DNA of 46,741 nt from DAIDKA01 sp049792815 (lineage in GTDB: Bacteria; Pseudomonadota; Gammaproteobacteria; Steroidobacterales; Steroidobacteraceae). Within the stretch, counting starts at the first letter, position 1, and each line of letters starts with the position of its first letter. The position numbers and the translations under genes are program-made. This document shows, in pieces, positions 34,054 through 42,421 of this stretch. The notes beneath the pieces were generated by a model that was given only the letters and a program-made list of their open reading frames with translations, was not told where the DNA came from and ran no database searches. The stretch spans positions 1 through 46,741 of the forward strand of contig JBARBG010000149.1 in the NCBI GenBank assembly GCA_049792815.1, in the 5' to 3' direction.

Positions 34054-35783
34054 CATCGGCCAGTCCCGGGGCCGTTTATCTGCGGCTGCTGGGCTACATC
34101 AAACCCTATCGCGGCGCCTTTGCGCTCGGCATGTCGGGCGGCCTGCTGTACGCCGCCGCCATGGTTGGTTTCGCGCCCTACGCGCGCAAGTTTACCGCCG
34201 AAACCATGATACTCAGCGATCCGCGCAGCATCATATTGCTGCCGCTGGCGCTGGTGGGTCTGCTGTTCCTGCGCAGCATCGGGGACTTCACCCAGACTTA
34301 CTTCACCGGCTATGTCTCGCGGCGGATCGTCACCGACGTCCGGCAGCAGGTCTTTGACGCCATCCTGCGCCTGCCCATCGCGTACTTTGACCGCAATGCC
34401 AGTGGCCACCTGCTGTCGCGCCTCACCTTCAACGTGGAACAGATCGCCGCCACCACCACTGATGCCCTGGTGATGATGGCGCGCTCCGGATTTCAGATCT
34501 GTCTGACGATCGGCTACGCAATGTTCCTGAACTTCAAGCTGACCGTCATCGCGCTGGTGATGGCGCCGATCATGGCGTGGCTGGTGTCGCGCATCAATCG
34601 CTACTTCCGACGCTATTCGCGCCGCATCCAGGATTCAATGGGCGATGTGACACGCGTGGCCAAGGAAAGCCTGGAGGCGCCGCGGCTGATCAAGATTTAC
34701 AACGCCGAAGAGCATATTGGCCGGCAGTTCGGCCTGGTCAACGAGCACTTCCGCCGCTCGAACATGCGCCTGATCCTGACCAAGGGTGTGTCCAATCCCA
34801 TCGTCCTGACCGTCAACTCCTTTGGCATGGCATTGGTGCTGGGGCTGGCGATCTCCGCGGTGGTTCATCACCACATGACCGTGAGCGAGCTGATGGGATT
34901 CCTGGTCGCGCTGGCCAATGTGACCCAGCCCCTGCAGCAGTTCATCGGTGTGACCGGGCAACTGCAACAGGGCATCGCCGCGGCGCAGAATCTTTTTGAA
35001 CTGCTGGATGAGCCGCGCGAAGCGCAGACCGGCGGCATGGCCGTCGCGCGGGTGCATGGGGATGTGCAGTTCGACAATGTCTCCTTCACCTACGAGAGCG
35101 GCAAGAGCGCGGCGCTCGAAGGTATCAACCTGTTGGTGCCGGCCGGCCAGCAGGTGGCCATCGTCGGGCGCTCGGGCAGCGGCAAGTCCACTCTGGTCAG
35201 CCTGCTGCCGCGCTTCCATGACGTCATACGCGGTTCGGTGCGCATCGATGGCCGCGACGTGCGCGAGTACACACTCCACTCGCTGCGCGAGCAGATCGCC
35301 GCCGTCAGCCAGGAGGTCGTCCTGTTCGACGACACCATCCGCAACAACATTGCGTTCGGTCGCGGCGCGGACCGCGAGGCGATCGAACGGGCCGCCGAGG
35401 CCGCGCACGTCATGGAATTTGCCCGGGGGCTGCCGCTGGGCCTGGACACCATGGTGGGCGATCGCGGCGTGCTGCTCTCGGGCGGTCAGCGCCAGCGCAT
35501 CGCCATCGCGCGCGCACTGCTCAAGGACGCGCCCATCCTCATCCTGGATGAGGCCACCTCGGCGCTGGACACCGAGGCCGAGCGGCATATTCAGGCAGCG
35601 CTCGCCCAGCTGGTGCGCAACCGAACGACCTTCGTCATTGCCCACCGCCTGTCTACCGTCGAGCAGGCCGACCGGATCATCGTGATGGACGGTGGGCGCA
35701 TCGTCGAGAACGGCACGCACGCGCAACTGCTGGCGCACGGCGGAGTGTACGCGCAGCTGCATGCCCTGCAGTTCAACGGCTAA
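34050..35783 (+). CDS. msbA: Lipid A export permease/ATP-binding protein MsbA
   Basis: MsbA flips lipid A-core across the inner membrane. The 577-residue half-transporter has a six-helix membrane domain (residues 1-320) and a nucleotide-binding domain with Walker A GRSGSGKSTLV, Q-loop AVSQEVVLFDDTI, signature LSGGQRQRIAIAR, Walker B ILILDEATSALD and H-loop IAHRLSTV. lpxK directly downstream supports the lipid A assignment over other exporters. It starts in the overlapping exbD stop. Confidence 0.93.
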   Translation: MTSASPGAVYLRLLGYIKPYRGAFALGMSGGLLYAAAMVGFAPYARKFTAETMILSDPRSIILLPLALVGLLFLRSIGDFTQTYFTGYVSRRIVTDVRQQVFDAILRLPIAYFDRNASGHLLSRLTFNVEQIAATTTDALVMMARSGFQICLTIGYAMFLNFKLTVIALVMAPIMAWLVSRINRYFRRYSRRIQDSMGDVTRVAKESLEAPRLIKIYNAEEHIGRQFGLVNEHFRRSNMRLILTKGVSNPIVLTVNSFGMALVLGLAISAVVHHHMTVSELMGFLVALANVTQPLQQFIGVTGQLQQGIAAAQNLFELLDEPREAQTGGMAVARVHGDVQFDNVSFTYESGKSAALEGINLLVPAGQQVAIVGRSGSGKSTLVSLLPRFHDVIRGSVRIDGRDVREYTLHSLREQIAAVSQEVVLFDDTIRNNIAFGRGADREAIERAAEAAHVMEFARGLPLGLDTMVGDRGVLLSGGQRQRIAIARALLKDAPILILDEATSALDTEAERHIQAALAQLVRNRTTFVIAHRLSTVEQADRIIVMDGGRIVENGTHAQLLAHGGVYAQLHALQFNG

Positions 35784-35792
35784 GGCCCTGAC

Positions 35793-36827
35793 GTGTCGCT
35801 ACAGCAACGCCTGAACCGGATCTGGTACGAAGGTGCGGCCGGCCAGACCCTGCTGGCGCCGTTATCGTGGGTGTACGGGCGGATTGTGGCCGCGCGGGGC
35901 AGCGTACCCACGCGGGTGCCATGCCCCGTGATCGTGGTCGGCAATCTCTCGGTGGGCGGCACCGGCAAGACACCCATGGTCGCATGGCTGGCCTGGCAGC
36001 TGGGCGCGCTGGGCAGGAAGGTGGGCATCGCCTCCCGGGGCTATGGCGCGGTCGCACCGGGTGCGCGGCAGGTCGACCCGGCAGCAAACTGGCGCAGCTT
36101 CGGTGATGAGCCGGTGCTGCTGCAGCGGCGCACTGGAGTTGCGGTGGTGGTGGCTGCCGAGCGTGTCGCCGCCGCGCTGCGTCTGGTTGAGCTGGGCGCC
36201 GATGTCATCCTCTGCGATGACGGGCTGCAGCACCTGAAGCTGGCGCGGGATTTCGAACTGGTGGTCATCGACGGGGCACGCGGCCTGGGCAATGGCCGCC
36301 TGCTGCCGGCGGGTCCGCTGCGCGAACCGGCGACCCGCTTGCGCCGCGTGGACGCCGTGGTCATCAATGGCGAGCCCAAGCCCGGGCTGCTTGGACAGCT
36401 CGCAGGGCTCGGCGCGCCGCGTCCGCTGTTGATGCGCATGGTCCCTTCGGCGCTGGAGCCGGTGCGGGGCCCCGACGGACATCAGACCCTGGCCGGCGAG
36501 GCGCTGTGGGGGCGGCGCCTGGAGGATCTGCGCGGTGTGCGGGTGCACGCGGTGGCCGGCATCGGCAACCCCGAACGTTTCTTCGCGCTGCTGAGGTCCC
36601 ATGGTCTGGACATCATTGCGCATGCCTTCGCCGATCATCACGCCTTCAGCGCGCGCGATCTGGAGTTGCCGGGCAAGTTGCCCATACTCATGACGGAAAA
36701 GGATGCCGTGCGCTGTGCGACCTTCGCCAATGACCGCCTGGGGTTCGTGCCCGTCACGGCGCAGTTTTCCGCCGAGGATGCCCAGGACCTGCTGACTCAA
36801 GTGAGCGCCCGTTGCGCTAGAGTGTGA
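35793..36827 (+). CDS. lpxK: Tetraacyldisaccharide 4'-kinase
   Basis: LpxK phosphorylates the 4' position of lipid A disaccharide, the sixth step of lipid A synthesis, at the inner membrane. The 344-residue protein has a P-loop in VVGNLSVGGTGKTPMVAWLA (about 47-66), SRGYG, DEPVLLQRRTG, and ILCDDGLQHLKLARD, all family hallmarks. The N-terminal hydrophobic region is a likely membrane anchor. Starts at GTG nine bases after msbA with a weak AAGG ribosome site. Confidence 0.94.
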   Translation: MSLQQRLNRIWYEGAAGQTLLAPLSWVYGRIVAARGSVPTRVPCPVIVVGNLSVGGTGKTPMVAWLAWQLGALGRKVGIASRGYGAVAPGARQVDPAANWRSFGDEPVLLQRRTGVAVVVAAERVAAALRLVELGADVILCDDGLQHLKLARDFELVVIDGARGLGNGRLLPAGPLREPATRLRRVDAVVINGEPKPGLLGQLAGLGAPRPLLMRMVPSALEPVRGPDGHQTLAGEALWGRRLEDLRGVRVHAVAGIGNPERFFALLRSHGLDIIAHAFADHHAFSARDLELPGKLPILMTEKDAVRCATFANDRLGFVPVTAQFSAEDAQDLLTQVSARCARV

Positions 36828-36830
36828 CCC

Positions 36831-37019
36831 ATGGATACCAAACTTCTGGACATCATGGCCTGCCCGGTGTGCAAGGGTCCATTGCTGTACCGCAGGAGCG
36901 AACAGGTGCTGGTGTGCCGCCTGGACCGGCTGAGCTATCCCATCCGCGATGGCGTTCCCGTGATGCTCGAGGAAGAGGCGCGGCCGCTGGCGCCCGATGA
37001 TCCGCTGCTGGAGCGCTAG
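36831..37019 (+). CDS. ycaR: Trm112-like zinc-ribbon protein (YcaR type)
   Basis: The 62-residue protein has the Trm112p-type start LLDIMACPVCKGPLLYR with one CxxC pair. The second pair usual in the zinc ribbon is reduced to a single Cys (VLVCRLDRLSYPIRDGVPVM). It sits three bases after lpxK and six before kdsB, the same lpxK-ycaR-kdsB order seen widely in gammaproteobacteria. It may bind a methyltransferase or other partner, but its function is not known. Confidence 0.88.
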   Translation: MDTKLLDIMACPVCKGPLLYRRSEQVLVCRLDRLSYPIRDGVPVMLEEEARPLAPDDPLLER

Positions 37020-37024
37020 CGGTC

Positions 37025-37786
37025 GTGTTCCGTGTCGTCATCCCAGCGCGCTTTGACTCGGCGCGACTGCCCGGCAAGGTGCTGCTGCCGATCGGCGGTC
37101 GCCCCATGCTGCACTGGGTCTGCGAGCGTGCGCTGGCCTCCGGCGCCACGCAGGTGATAGTCGCAACCGATGATGAGCGCGTGCGCGCGGCCGCCGCCGA
37201 GGTGGGCGTGGCCTGCGTGATGACCGCGTCGACCCATCAGTCAGGGACCGACCGGATCGCAGAAGCCGCCCGCAAACTGAACTGGGCGGCCACCGACATC
37301 ATCGTGAACCTTCAGGCCGATGAACCGCAGATGCCGCCGGCCCTGCTGGGGCAAGTGGCGCGTGTGCTGCAGGATCACCCGGACGCCGATATCGCGACGC
37401 TGGCGGTCCCGGTGACCTCGGCGGCCGAGTTTCTCGATCCCAATGTGGTCAAGGTGGTGGTGGCCGCGGACGGCAGGGCGCTGCTGTTTTCCCGTGCGCC
37501 CATACCCTGGGACCGCGATGGCGCCCGCGACGGCGCGCCCGGCCCGGACAGTTTCCGGGGCGCATTGCGCCACATCGGGCTGTACGCCTACCGGGTGCAA
37601 TCCTTGTTGCGTCTGCTGCAATGGCCACCCGCACAACTGGAGCTGCGCGAAAAGCTCGAGCAGCTGCGGGCGCTTGCTCAAGGCATGCAGATCAGGGTCG
37701 CGATCGCCACCGAGCGGCCTGGCGTGGACGTGAATACGGCGGCTGACCTGGAACGGATCCGGTCGCAGCAGAAGGGGGAATCATGA
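37025..37786 (+). CDS. kdsB: 3-deoxy-manno-octulosonate cytidylyltransferase
   Basis: KdsB activates Kdo as CMP-Kdo for LPS core assembly. The 253-residue cytosolic protein has FRVVIPARFDSARLPGKVLL at its start, QVIVATDDERV, VNLQADEP and YAYRVQSLLRL, which are characteristic. It starts at GTG 37025. A strong ribosome site (GAAGGGGG) lies at its end for the next gene, whose ATG overlaps the kdsB TGA. In Pseudomonas, as I recall, kdsB is followed by the tyrosine phosphatase gene; here that gene is at 46325. Confidence 0.95.
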   Translation: MFRVVIPARFDSARLPGKVLLPIGGRPMLHWVCERALASGATQVIVATDDERVRAAAAEVGVACVMTASTHQSGTDRIAEAARKLNWAATDIIVNLQADEPQMPPALLGQVARVLQDHPDADIATLAVPVTSAAEFLDPNVVKVVVAADGRALLFSRAPIPWDRDGARDGAPGPDSFRGALRHIGLYAYRVQSLLRLLQWPPAQLELREKLEQLRALAQGMQIRVAIATERPGVDVNTAADLERIRSQQKGES

Positions 37787-39783
37787 GTCATCGGGTAATG
37801 CCCGCGCTGCTGGTGCTGGCCGCAGCCGGCGTCACCGGCAGTGTTGCCGGTGCGCAGACGCCGCAGAATCAGGAGGCGCCCAACATCGCGCAGCTTGAAC
37901 AGCAGGCGACCCAGCTTGCCGACATCGAGGCCGTCAAGCGCCTGCAGCGTGCCTACGGCTACTATTTGGACCGCTCCGACTGGGACAACATCGTCGATCT
38001 GCTGACCGACGACGCCACCTTGGAATACGGCCCGGCGGGCGTATACGTGGGCAAGGCGCATGCGCGTGCGCTGCTGTATGCCATCGGCTACGGCAAGTCC
38101 GGGCTGCGGCCACAGCAGCTGCGTGAGCATGTGCAGCTGCAGCCCGTCATCAATATCGCATCCGATGGCTTAAGCGCGCAGGGCCGCTGGCGCGCCCTGG
38201 TGCTGTTGGGACAGTTCCATGAGTACGCGCGCTGGCAGACCGGCCCTTATGAGTGCGAATACCGCAAGGAGCACGGGGTCTGGAAGATCAGCAAGCTGCA
38301 CTGGGTCGAGACCTTCACGGTGCCGGTGGCGGGGGGCTGGAAGACGCGCATGACCCACAGCAACGTGGCGGACCGGAAGCTCCCGGCCCCGGACCGGCCC
38401 AGTTCCTTTGTCTACGATCCGTGGCCTGCGGTGTCCCTGCCGCCCTACCACTACGGCGGACCCGGTGCGATCCAGCCCCTGAATCCCGCGCCGGTACCGG
38501 TCGTGAAGCTCTCCGCGGCCGAGGCGGCGCGCCGCCTCGCCAAACTCAAATGGCGGGTTGACCGGCTGGATGACCACCGGCAGATCGAGATCCTGCAGCG
38601 CACCTACGGCTACTACGTCGACAAGAATCTGTGGCAGCAGATCGCGGACCTGTATACGGAGGATGGCACGCTGGAGATCGGCGGCCGCGGCGTGTTCGTG
38701 GGCCGCGCACGCGTGCTGCAGTATCTGCGGTGGCTGGGCAAACCCGAGGACGGCAAGCTTTATGACCACACGCAGATCCAGCCCATCGTCGATGTCGCAC
38801 CGGACGGGTTGAGCGCGAAAGGGCGCTGGCGGGCGCTGGTGTTCGGTGGCGGCCTGGGCGGCAGCAGTGTCATCGGCGATTGCATCTATGAGAATGAGTA
38901 TCGCAAGGAGAATGGCGTCTGGAAGATCGCCAAGCTGCACGCCTACTTTGAGATGTATTCGACGCTCGAGCAGGGCTGGGCGCAGTTCGCGACCCCCAAC
39001 ACCCATCCGGAGAAGACCCTGCCGCCGGATCTGCCGCCCACCACTGTGTACGAGATGTACCCGGGCACCCTGGTCGCGCCGCTTCACTACCAAAATCCCG
39101 TGACCGGCAGGCCGGTCTACCCGGCGATGCGGCAGGCCACCCCGGCGGTGGTGTCGGATGTCAATGCGGAGCTGGCCGCCTTGAGCAAACGACTCATGCG
39201 GCTTCAGGATACCGAGGCGGTGGAGAACCTGCAGAACGCGTATGGGTTCTATCTGGACAAATGGCAGTGGGACTCCGCGACGGCGCTGTTCGCGCAAGCC
39301 GGAACGCTGGAATTGGCGCAGCGCGGCGTCTATATCGGCAGGGCCCGCATTCGTGCCAGCTTCGAGGACGCCTTCGGAGCGCAGGGCCTGCACCAGGGCG
39401 AAGTCAGCGACCATGCGTTCTATCAGCCGGTCATCCATATCGCCGATGACGGTCGCACCGCGCAGGCGCGGGTGCGTGAGCTGTCCATCCTCGGCAAGTA
39501 TGGCGTGGAGGCCTTCATCGGCGGTGGCACGCGCGAGAACGAGTACGTCAAGGAAAACGGCGTATGGCGCATCCAATCAGACCATCTGTACCTGACGTTC
39601 CTGGCGCAGTACGACAAGGGCTGGGCCCACGGGGCATTGCCGGCTCCGGGTCCGAGCCAGACGCTGCCGCCGGACCGGCCACCCTCGGTCGACTACAAAC
39701 CGTTTCCGGCCTTTCAGGAGCTGCCGTTTCATTATCCCAACCCGGTCTCAGGCAAATGGGTGCGCGGCGATGAAAGTCATTGA
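37783..39783 (+). CDS. Secreted protein with three tandem SnoaL/NTF2-like repeats
   Basis: The 666-residue protein has a signal peptide (about 1-24, AGAQ cleavage) and no other membrane segment. Three similar units follow at about 45-227, 262-450 and 483-660. Each has a SnoaL/NTF2-like fold: [YF]-Y-[LV]-D near its start, W, TLE, then GV[YF][VI]G[RK]A and a later EY[RV]KE[HN]GVW. Each ends with a tail of the type PPxxxYxxxP followed by HY, seen in YHYGGPG, LHYQNPVTG and FHYPNPVSG. Catalytic residues were not identified. It is coupled to kdsB (ATGA) behind a strong GAAGGGGG ribosome site. The function is unknown; binding a hydrophobic or cyclic ligand in the periplasm is a guess. Confidence 0.8.
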   Translation: MSHRVMPALLVLAAAGVTGSVAGAQTPQNQEAPNIAQLEQQATQLADIEAVKRLQRAYGYYLDRSDWDNIVDLLTDDATLEYGPAGVYVGKAHARALLYAIGYGKSGLRPQQLREHVQLQPVINIASDGLSAQGRWRALVLLGQFHEYARWQTGPYECEYRKEHGVWKISKLHWVETFTVPVAGGWKTRMTHSNVADRKLPAPDRPSSFVYDPWPAVSLPPYHYGGPGAIQPLNPAPVPVVKLSAAEAARRLAKLKWRVDRLDDHRQIEILQRTYGYYVDKNLWQQIADLYTEDGTLEIGGRGVFVGRARVLQYLRWLGKPEDGKLYDHTQIQPIVDVAPDGLSAKGRWRALVFGGGLGGSSVIGDCIYENEYRKENGVWKIAKLHAYFEMYSTLEQGWAQFATPNTHPEKTLPPDLPPTTVYEMYPGTLVAPLHYQNPVTGRPVYPAMRQATPAVVSDVNAELAALSKRLMRLQDTEAVENLQNAYGFYLDKWQWDSATALFAQAGTLELAQRGVYIGRARIRASFEDAFGAQGLHQGEVSDHAFYQPVIHIADDGRTAQARVRELSILGKYGVEAFIGGGTRENEYVKENGVWRIQSDHLYLTFLAQYDKGWAHGALPAPGPSQTLPPDRPPSVDYKPFPAFQELPFHYPNPVSGKWVRGDESH

Positions 39784-40306
39784 TGCACTCAATGTCCTGA
39801 CGCTGGTGCTGCTGGTGGCGCTGATCGGCGGCGAAGTCACGCTGTGGGCGGTCAATCCGCTGGGCGTGCCGGCAAGCTTTCTGCCGGCGCGGGCTGTGGG
39901 GCTGCAGTTGTTCCGCGCGCAAGGGCCGGCCATGGAGCCTGCCGTGCCCGAAGGCGAGCGCGTGCTGGTCTCGGCATGGTCCTACTGGCACGATCAACCC
40001 CAGGCGGGAGATATCGTGGCGTTTGTCTATCCGCGCGATCCCGACATCGCCGACCTCAAGCGCGTCGTGGCCGTGGGCGGGTCCACGGTTGAACTCAGGC
40101 AGGGAGCACTGTACGTCAACGGCGTGCCGCAGGACGAGCCGTACCTGGATGCGTCTGAACGGTCAGCACCAGTTTCGATGCGGCCGGTGCAGGTGCCGCT
40201 CAACAGCTACTTCGTCATGGCTGACAATCGTGAGCAAAGCGAAGACAGTCGCCATTTCGGTCCGATCGCTCGGGCCAGCATCATCGGCAAGCAGTGGCGC
40301 CATTAG
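39770..40306 (+). CDS. Signal-peptidase-I-like protein lacking the catalytic serine
   Basis: The 178-residue protein has one N-terminal membrane helix (about 9-28). The S26 region reads GPAMEPAV (52-59), where active signal peptidases have S-M-x-P. So the nucleophile is Ala54. The general base Lys97 is kept (DLKRVVAVGG), and box E is close to consensus (ADNREQSEDSRHFGPI). GDxVxF precedes as usual. It overlaps the triple-repeat gene by 14 bases, so they are likely co-translated. Its mature role is probably non-proteolytic. The bona fide LepB is at 15750. The start ATG has only a weak ribosome site. Confidence 0.82.
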   Translation: MKVIDALNVLTLVLLVALIGGEVTLWAVNPLGVPASFLPARAVGLQLFRAQGPAMEPAVPEGERVLVSAWSYWHDQPQAGDIVAFVYPRDPDIADLKRVVAVGGSTVELRQGALYVNGVPQDEPYLDASERSAPVSMRPVQVPLNSYFVMADNREQSEDSRHFGPIARASIIGKQWRH

Positions 40307-40324
40307 AAGTGATGCCAGCGCGCG

Positions 40325-41203
40325 TCACCGGGGCCAGCAGCGCGCAACTTCCACGATGGCGCTTTCGTTGGCATCCGCAAGCCCCAGCCCGCACAGTTGA
40401 CGGAAGGCCGCTTCGGCCAATGAGCCGAACGGGCTGCCAATCCCCAGTTGTTGCGTGAGTTGCAGTGCGTAATTCACGTCCTTGAGGCGCAGCCGGGGCG
40501 TGAACACGACGTCCCGATGATCGCCCGTAACCATGCGTCGGCTGTTACGTACGACTTGCGGGCTCGCGGCCTGACCGGTCGCGATGGCGTCGACCACGGT
40601 GTGCAGGTCCAGGCCCGCACGTTCAGCAATGGCCAGGGTTTCTGCCACAGAGGCGATCTGTACCGCGCCGAGCATATTGATGATGAGCTTGTAGGCGGTT
40701 CCGGTACCGACCGCGCCGAAGTGATAAATGCGCTCGCAGAATGCGCCGAGCAGGGCGCGTGCCGCTTCCAGGTCGGCAGGTGCGGCGCCGACCAGCAGTG
40801 TGAGCGCGCCTGCTGCCGCGGAGTCGGGCAATCCGGTCACTGGGGCGTCGATGTAGCGCAAGCCAAGCGCGCTGGCGCGCGCCGCCAGTTCCAGCACCCA
40901 GCCGTGCGACAGCGTCGAACACTCCACTGCAATGACATTGGGCTTCAGAGCCGCCATCAGGGCGCCCTCGGCGCCACCCCAGATCGCCTGCGATGCCGGA
41001 TCGTCGGCGACCATCGATATAATGGCATCGACGCCGCGACAGGCCGCCGCCGGCGTCGCGAATAGCCGGGCGCCGCGTTGCACCAGTGGACTCGCCCGCG
41101 CCGCGCTGCGATTGTAGACGTGCAGGATATGACCGGCCGCGAGCAGCCTGCTGGCCATGCCAACGCCCATCTGACCCAGTCCGATGAAGGCCACGGTGGC
41201 CAT
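40325..41203 (-). CDS. NAD(P)-dependent beta-hydroxyacid dehydrogenase
   Basis: The 292-residue protein begins ATVAFIGLGQMGVGMASRLL, a Rossmann GxGxxG typical of 3-hydroxyisobutyrate dehydrogenase/6-phosphogluconate-type enzymes. DAPVTG (substrate-loop motif) and the conserved active-site Lys region GTAYKLIINML are present. The substrate cannot be predicted. Starts one base after the lplT stop, at ATG 41203; an open frame upstream lies within lplT. Last gene of the minus-strand operon. Its stop is 18 bases from the convergent signal-peptidase-like gene. Confidence 0.85.
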   Translation of the reverse strand: MATVAFIGLGQMGVGMASRLLAAGHILHVYNRSAARASPLVQRGARLFATPAAACRGVDAIISMVADDPASQAIWGGAEGALMAALKPNVIAVECSTLSHGWVLELAARASALGLRYIDAPVTGLPDSAAAGALTLLVGAAPADLEAARALLGAFCERIYHFGAVGTGTAYKLIINMLGAVQIASVAETLAIAERAGLDLHTVVDAIATGQAASPQVVRNSRRMVTGDHRDVVFTPRLRLKDVNYALQLTQQLGIGSPFGSLAEAAFRQLCGLGLADANESAIVEVARCWPR

Positions 41204-41204
41204 T

Positions 41205-42413
41205 TCAATTCCTTCGCCGGGCCCGGGAGAGCCACAGCAGGGCAATCGCCAGCGACAGTGCACAGCCGAACACGGCGGCGATGTGCACCACCGTGACTCC
41301 GGCCCGCGCGGCCAGCGTATACAGTCCGATCATCAGCAGCATGGCGGTGTTCTCCGCCAGGTTCTGCACCGCGATCGCGTGGCCTGCGCCGACGCTGCGG
41401 TGCCCGCGCTCCTGCAGCAGCGCATTCAAGGGCACGATGAAGTAGCCGCCGCACGCGCCCACCGCCGTCATCACGACAAAGGCGACCGGCACCTGCGTGG
41501 TGACAGAGAGAATGAGCACGCCGACACCGAGCAGCACGCCGGCCGGCAGCACCCGGTCGGCCCGGTTCAGCGCGACGAACTTCGAAGCGAGCGCAGCACC
41601 GACCACAATGCCCACCGCGACCGTGGCATTCAGATAGGCGGGCATGCGGTTGCTCGTGATACCCAGCGCCACGGGCACCCAGGCCACGAGCAGAAAGCGC
41701 ATCGTGGACCCCGTGCCCCAGAAAAGACTGGTGCCGGTCATGGAAAAGCGTGTATCGGGTGTCCTGATGAGCACCTTCACAGCCGCCCAGAAGTCGCGCA
41801 GCACCGCGCCCAGGGACACCTGGCCCAGCGGATGCTCGGGCGCGAGCCGCGGTATCAGCAGATTGGCACCGACGGCGGCCGCGTAGCAGGCGGTCACAAT
41901 GGCGAGCCCCCCCCAGACATTCCAGTCCGCCAGCGTACCACCGGCAATGGCGCCGGCCAGGATGGCGGCGATGGTCGAGGATTCGATCAGGCCGTTGGCC
42001 TTCACCAAAAGGTGCGCCGGAACCAGCTGCGCCAGGATGCCGTACTTTGCGGGGGAGTAGGCCGCCGCACCGGCGCCAACCAGGCCATAGGCCAGGAAGG
42101 GATTCACGCCGACACACATGCCCAGCGCACCGAGCAGTTTGAGACCGTTGGCCAGCAGCATGACCCGGCCCTTGGGCAGCCCATCGGCGAAGGGCCCGAC
42201 GAAGGGCGCCAGCAGGATGTAGGCCCCCACGAAGAACTCCTGCAGCAGCGGGTCGGTCCAGCTGGGGTAGTGCTCCAGTTGCAGCAGGGCGAGCGCGCCA
42301 AACAGCAAGGCATTGTCTGCCATCGCGGAGAGGAACTGGGCCGCGAGCACTGCGCTCATGCCGCGTGACCAAAGTCCACTGGCGCCGCGAAGCGGATTGA
42401 CTCGGGTATCCAC
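41205..42413 (-). CDS. lplT: Lysophospholipid transporter LplT
   Basis: LplT flips lysophospholipids into the cytoplasmic leaflet for reacylation by Aas. The 402-residue MFS protein has about 12 helices and the LplT-typical QFLSAMADNALLFGALALLQ start, LPKGRVMLLANGLKLLGAL and KYGILAQLVPAHLLVKANGL. It is eight bases downstream of aas, with GTG start and an AGAGG ribosome site. In E. coli the gene order is lplT-aas; here it is reversed, which supports the assignment. Confidence 0.92.
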   Translation of the reverse strand: MDTRVNPLRGASGLWSRGMSAVLAAQFLSAMADNALLFGALALLQLEHYPSWTDPLLQEFFVGAYILLAPFVGPFADGLPKGRVMLLANGLKLLGALGMCVGVNPFLAYGLVGAGAAAYSPAKYGILAQLVPAHLLVKANGLIESSTIAAILAGAIAGGTLADWNVWGGLAIVTACYAAAVGANLLIPRLAPEHPLGQVSLGAVLRDFWAAVKVLIRTPDTRFSMTGTSLFWGTGSTMRFLLVAWVPVALGITSNRMPAYLNATVAVGIVVGAALASKFVALNRADRVLPAGVLLGVGVLILSVTTQVPVAFVVMTAVGACGGYFIVPLNALLQERGHRSVGAGHAIAVQNLAENTAMLLMIGLYTLAARAGVTVVHIAAVFGCALSLAIALLWLSRARRRN

Positions 42414-42421
42414 AACAGCCT

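Noticed and set aside
41184..42368. A 394-codon plus-strand frame opposite lplT.
   Set aside because: His/Gln/Arg-rich with no hydrophobic or motif pattern, while lplT on the other strand has about 12 helices and family signatures.
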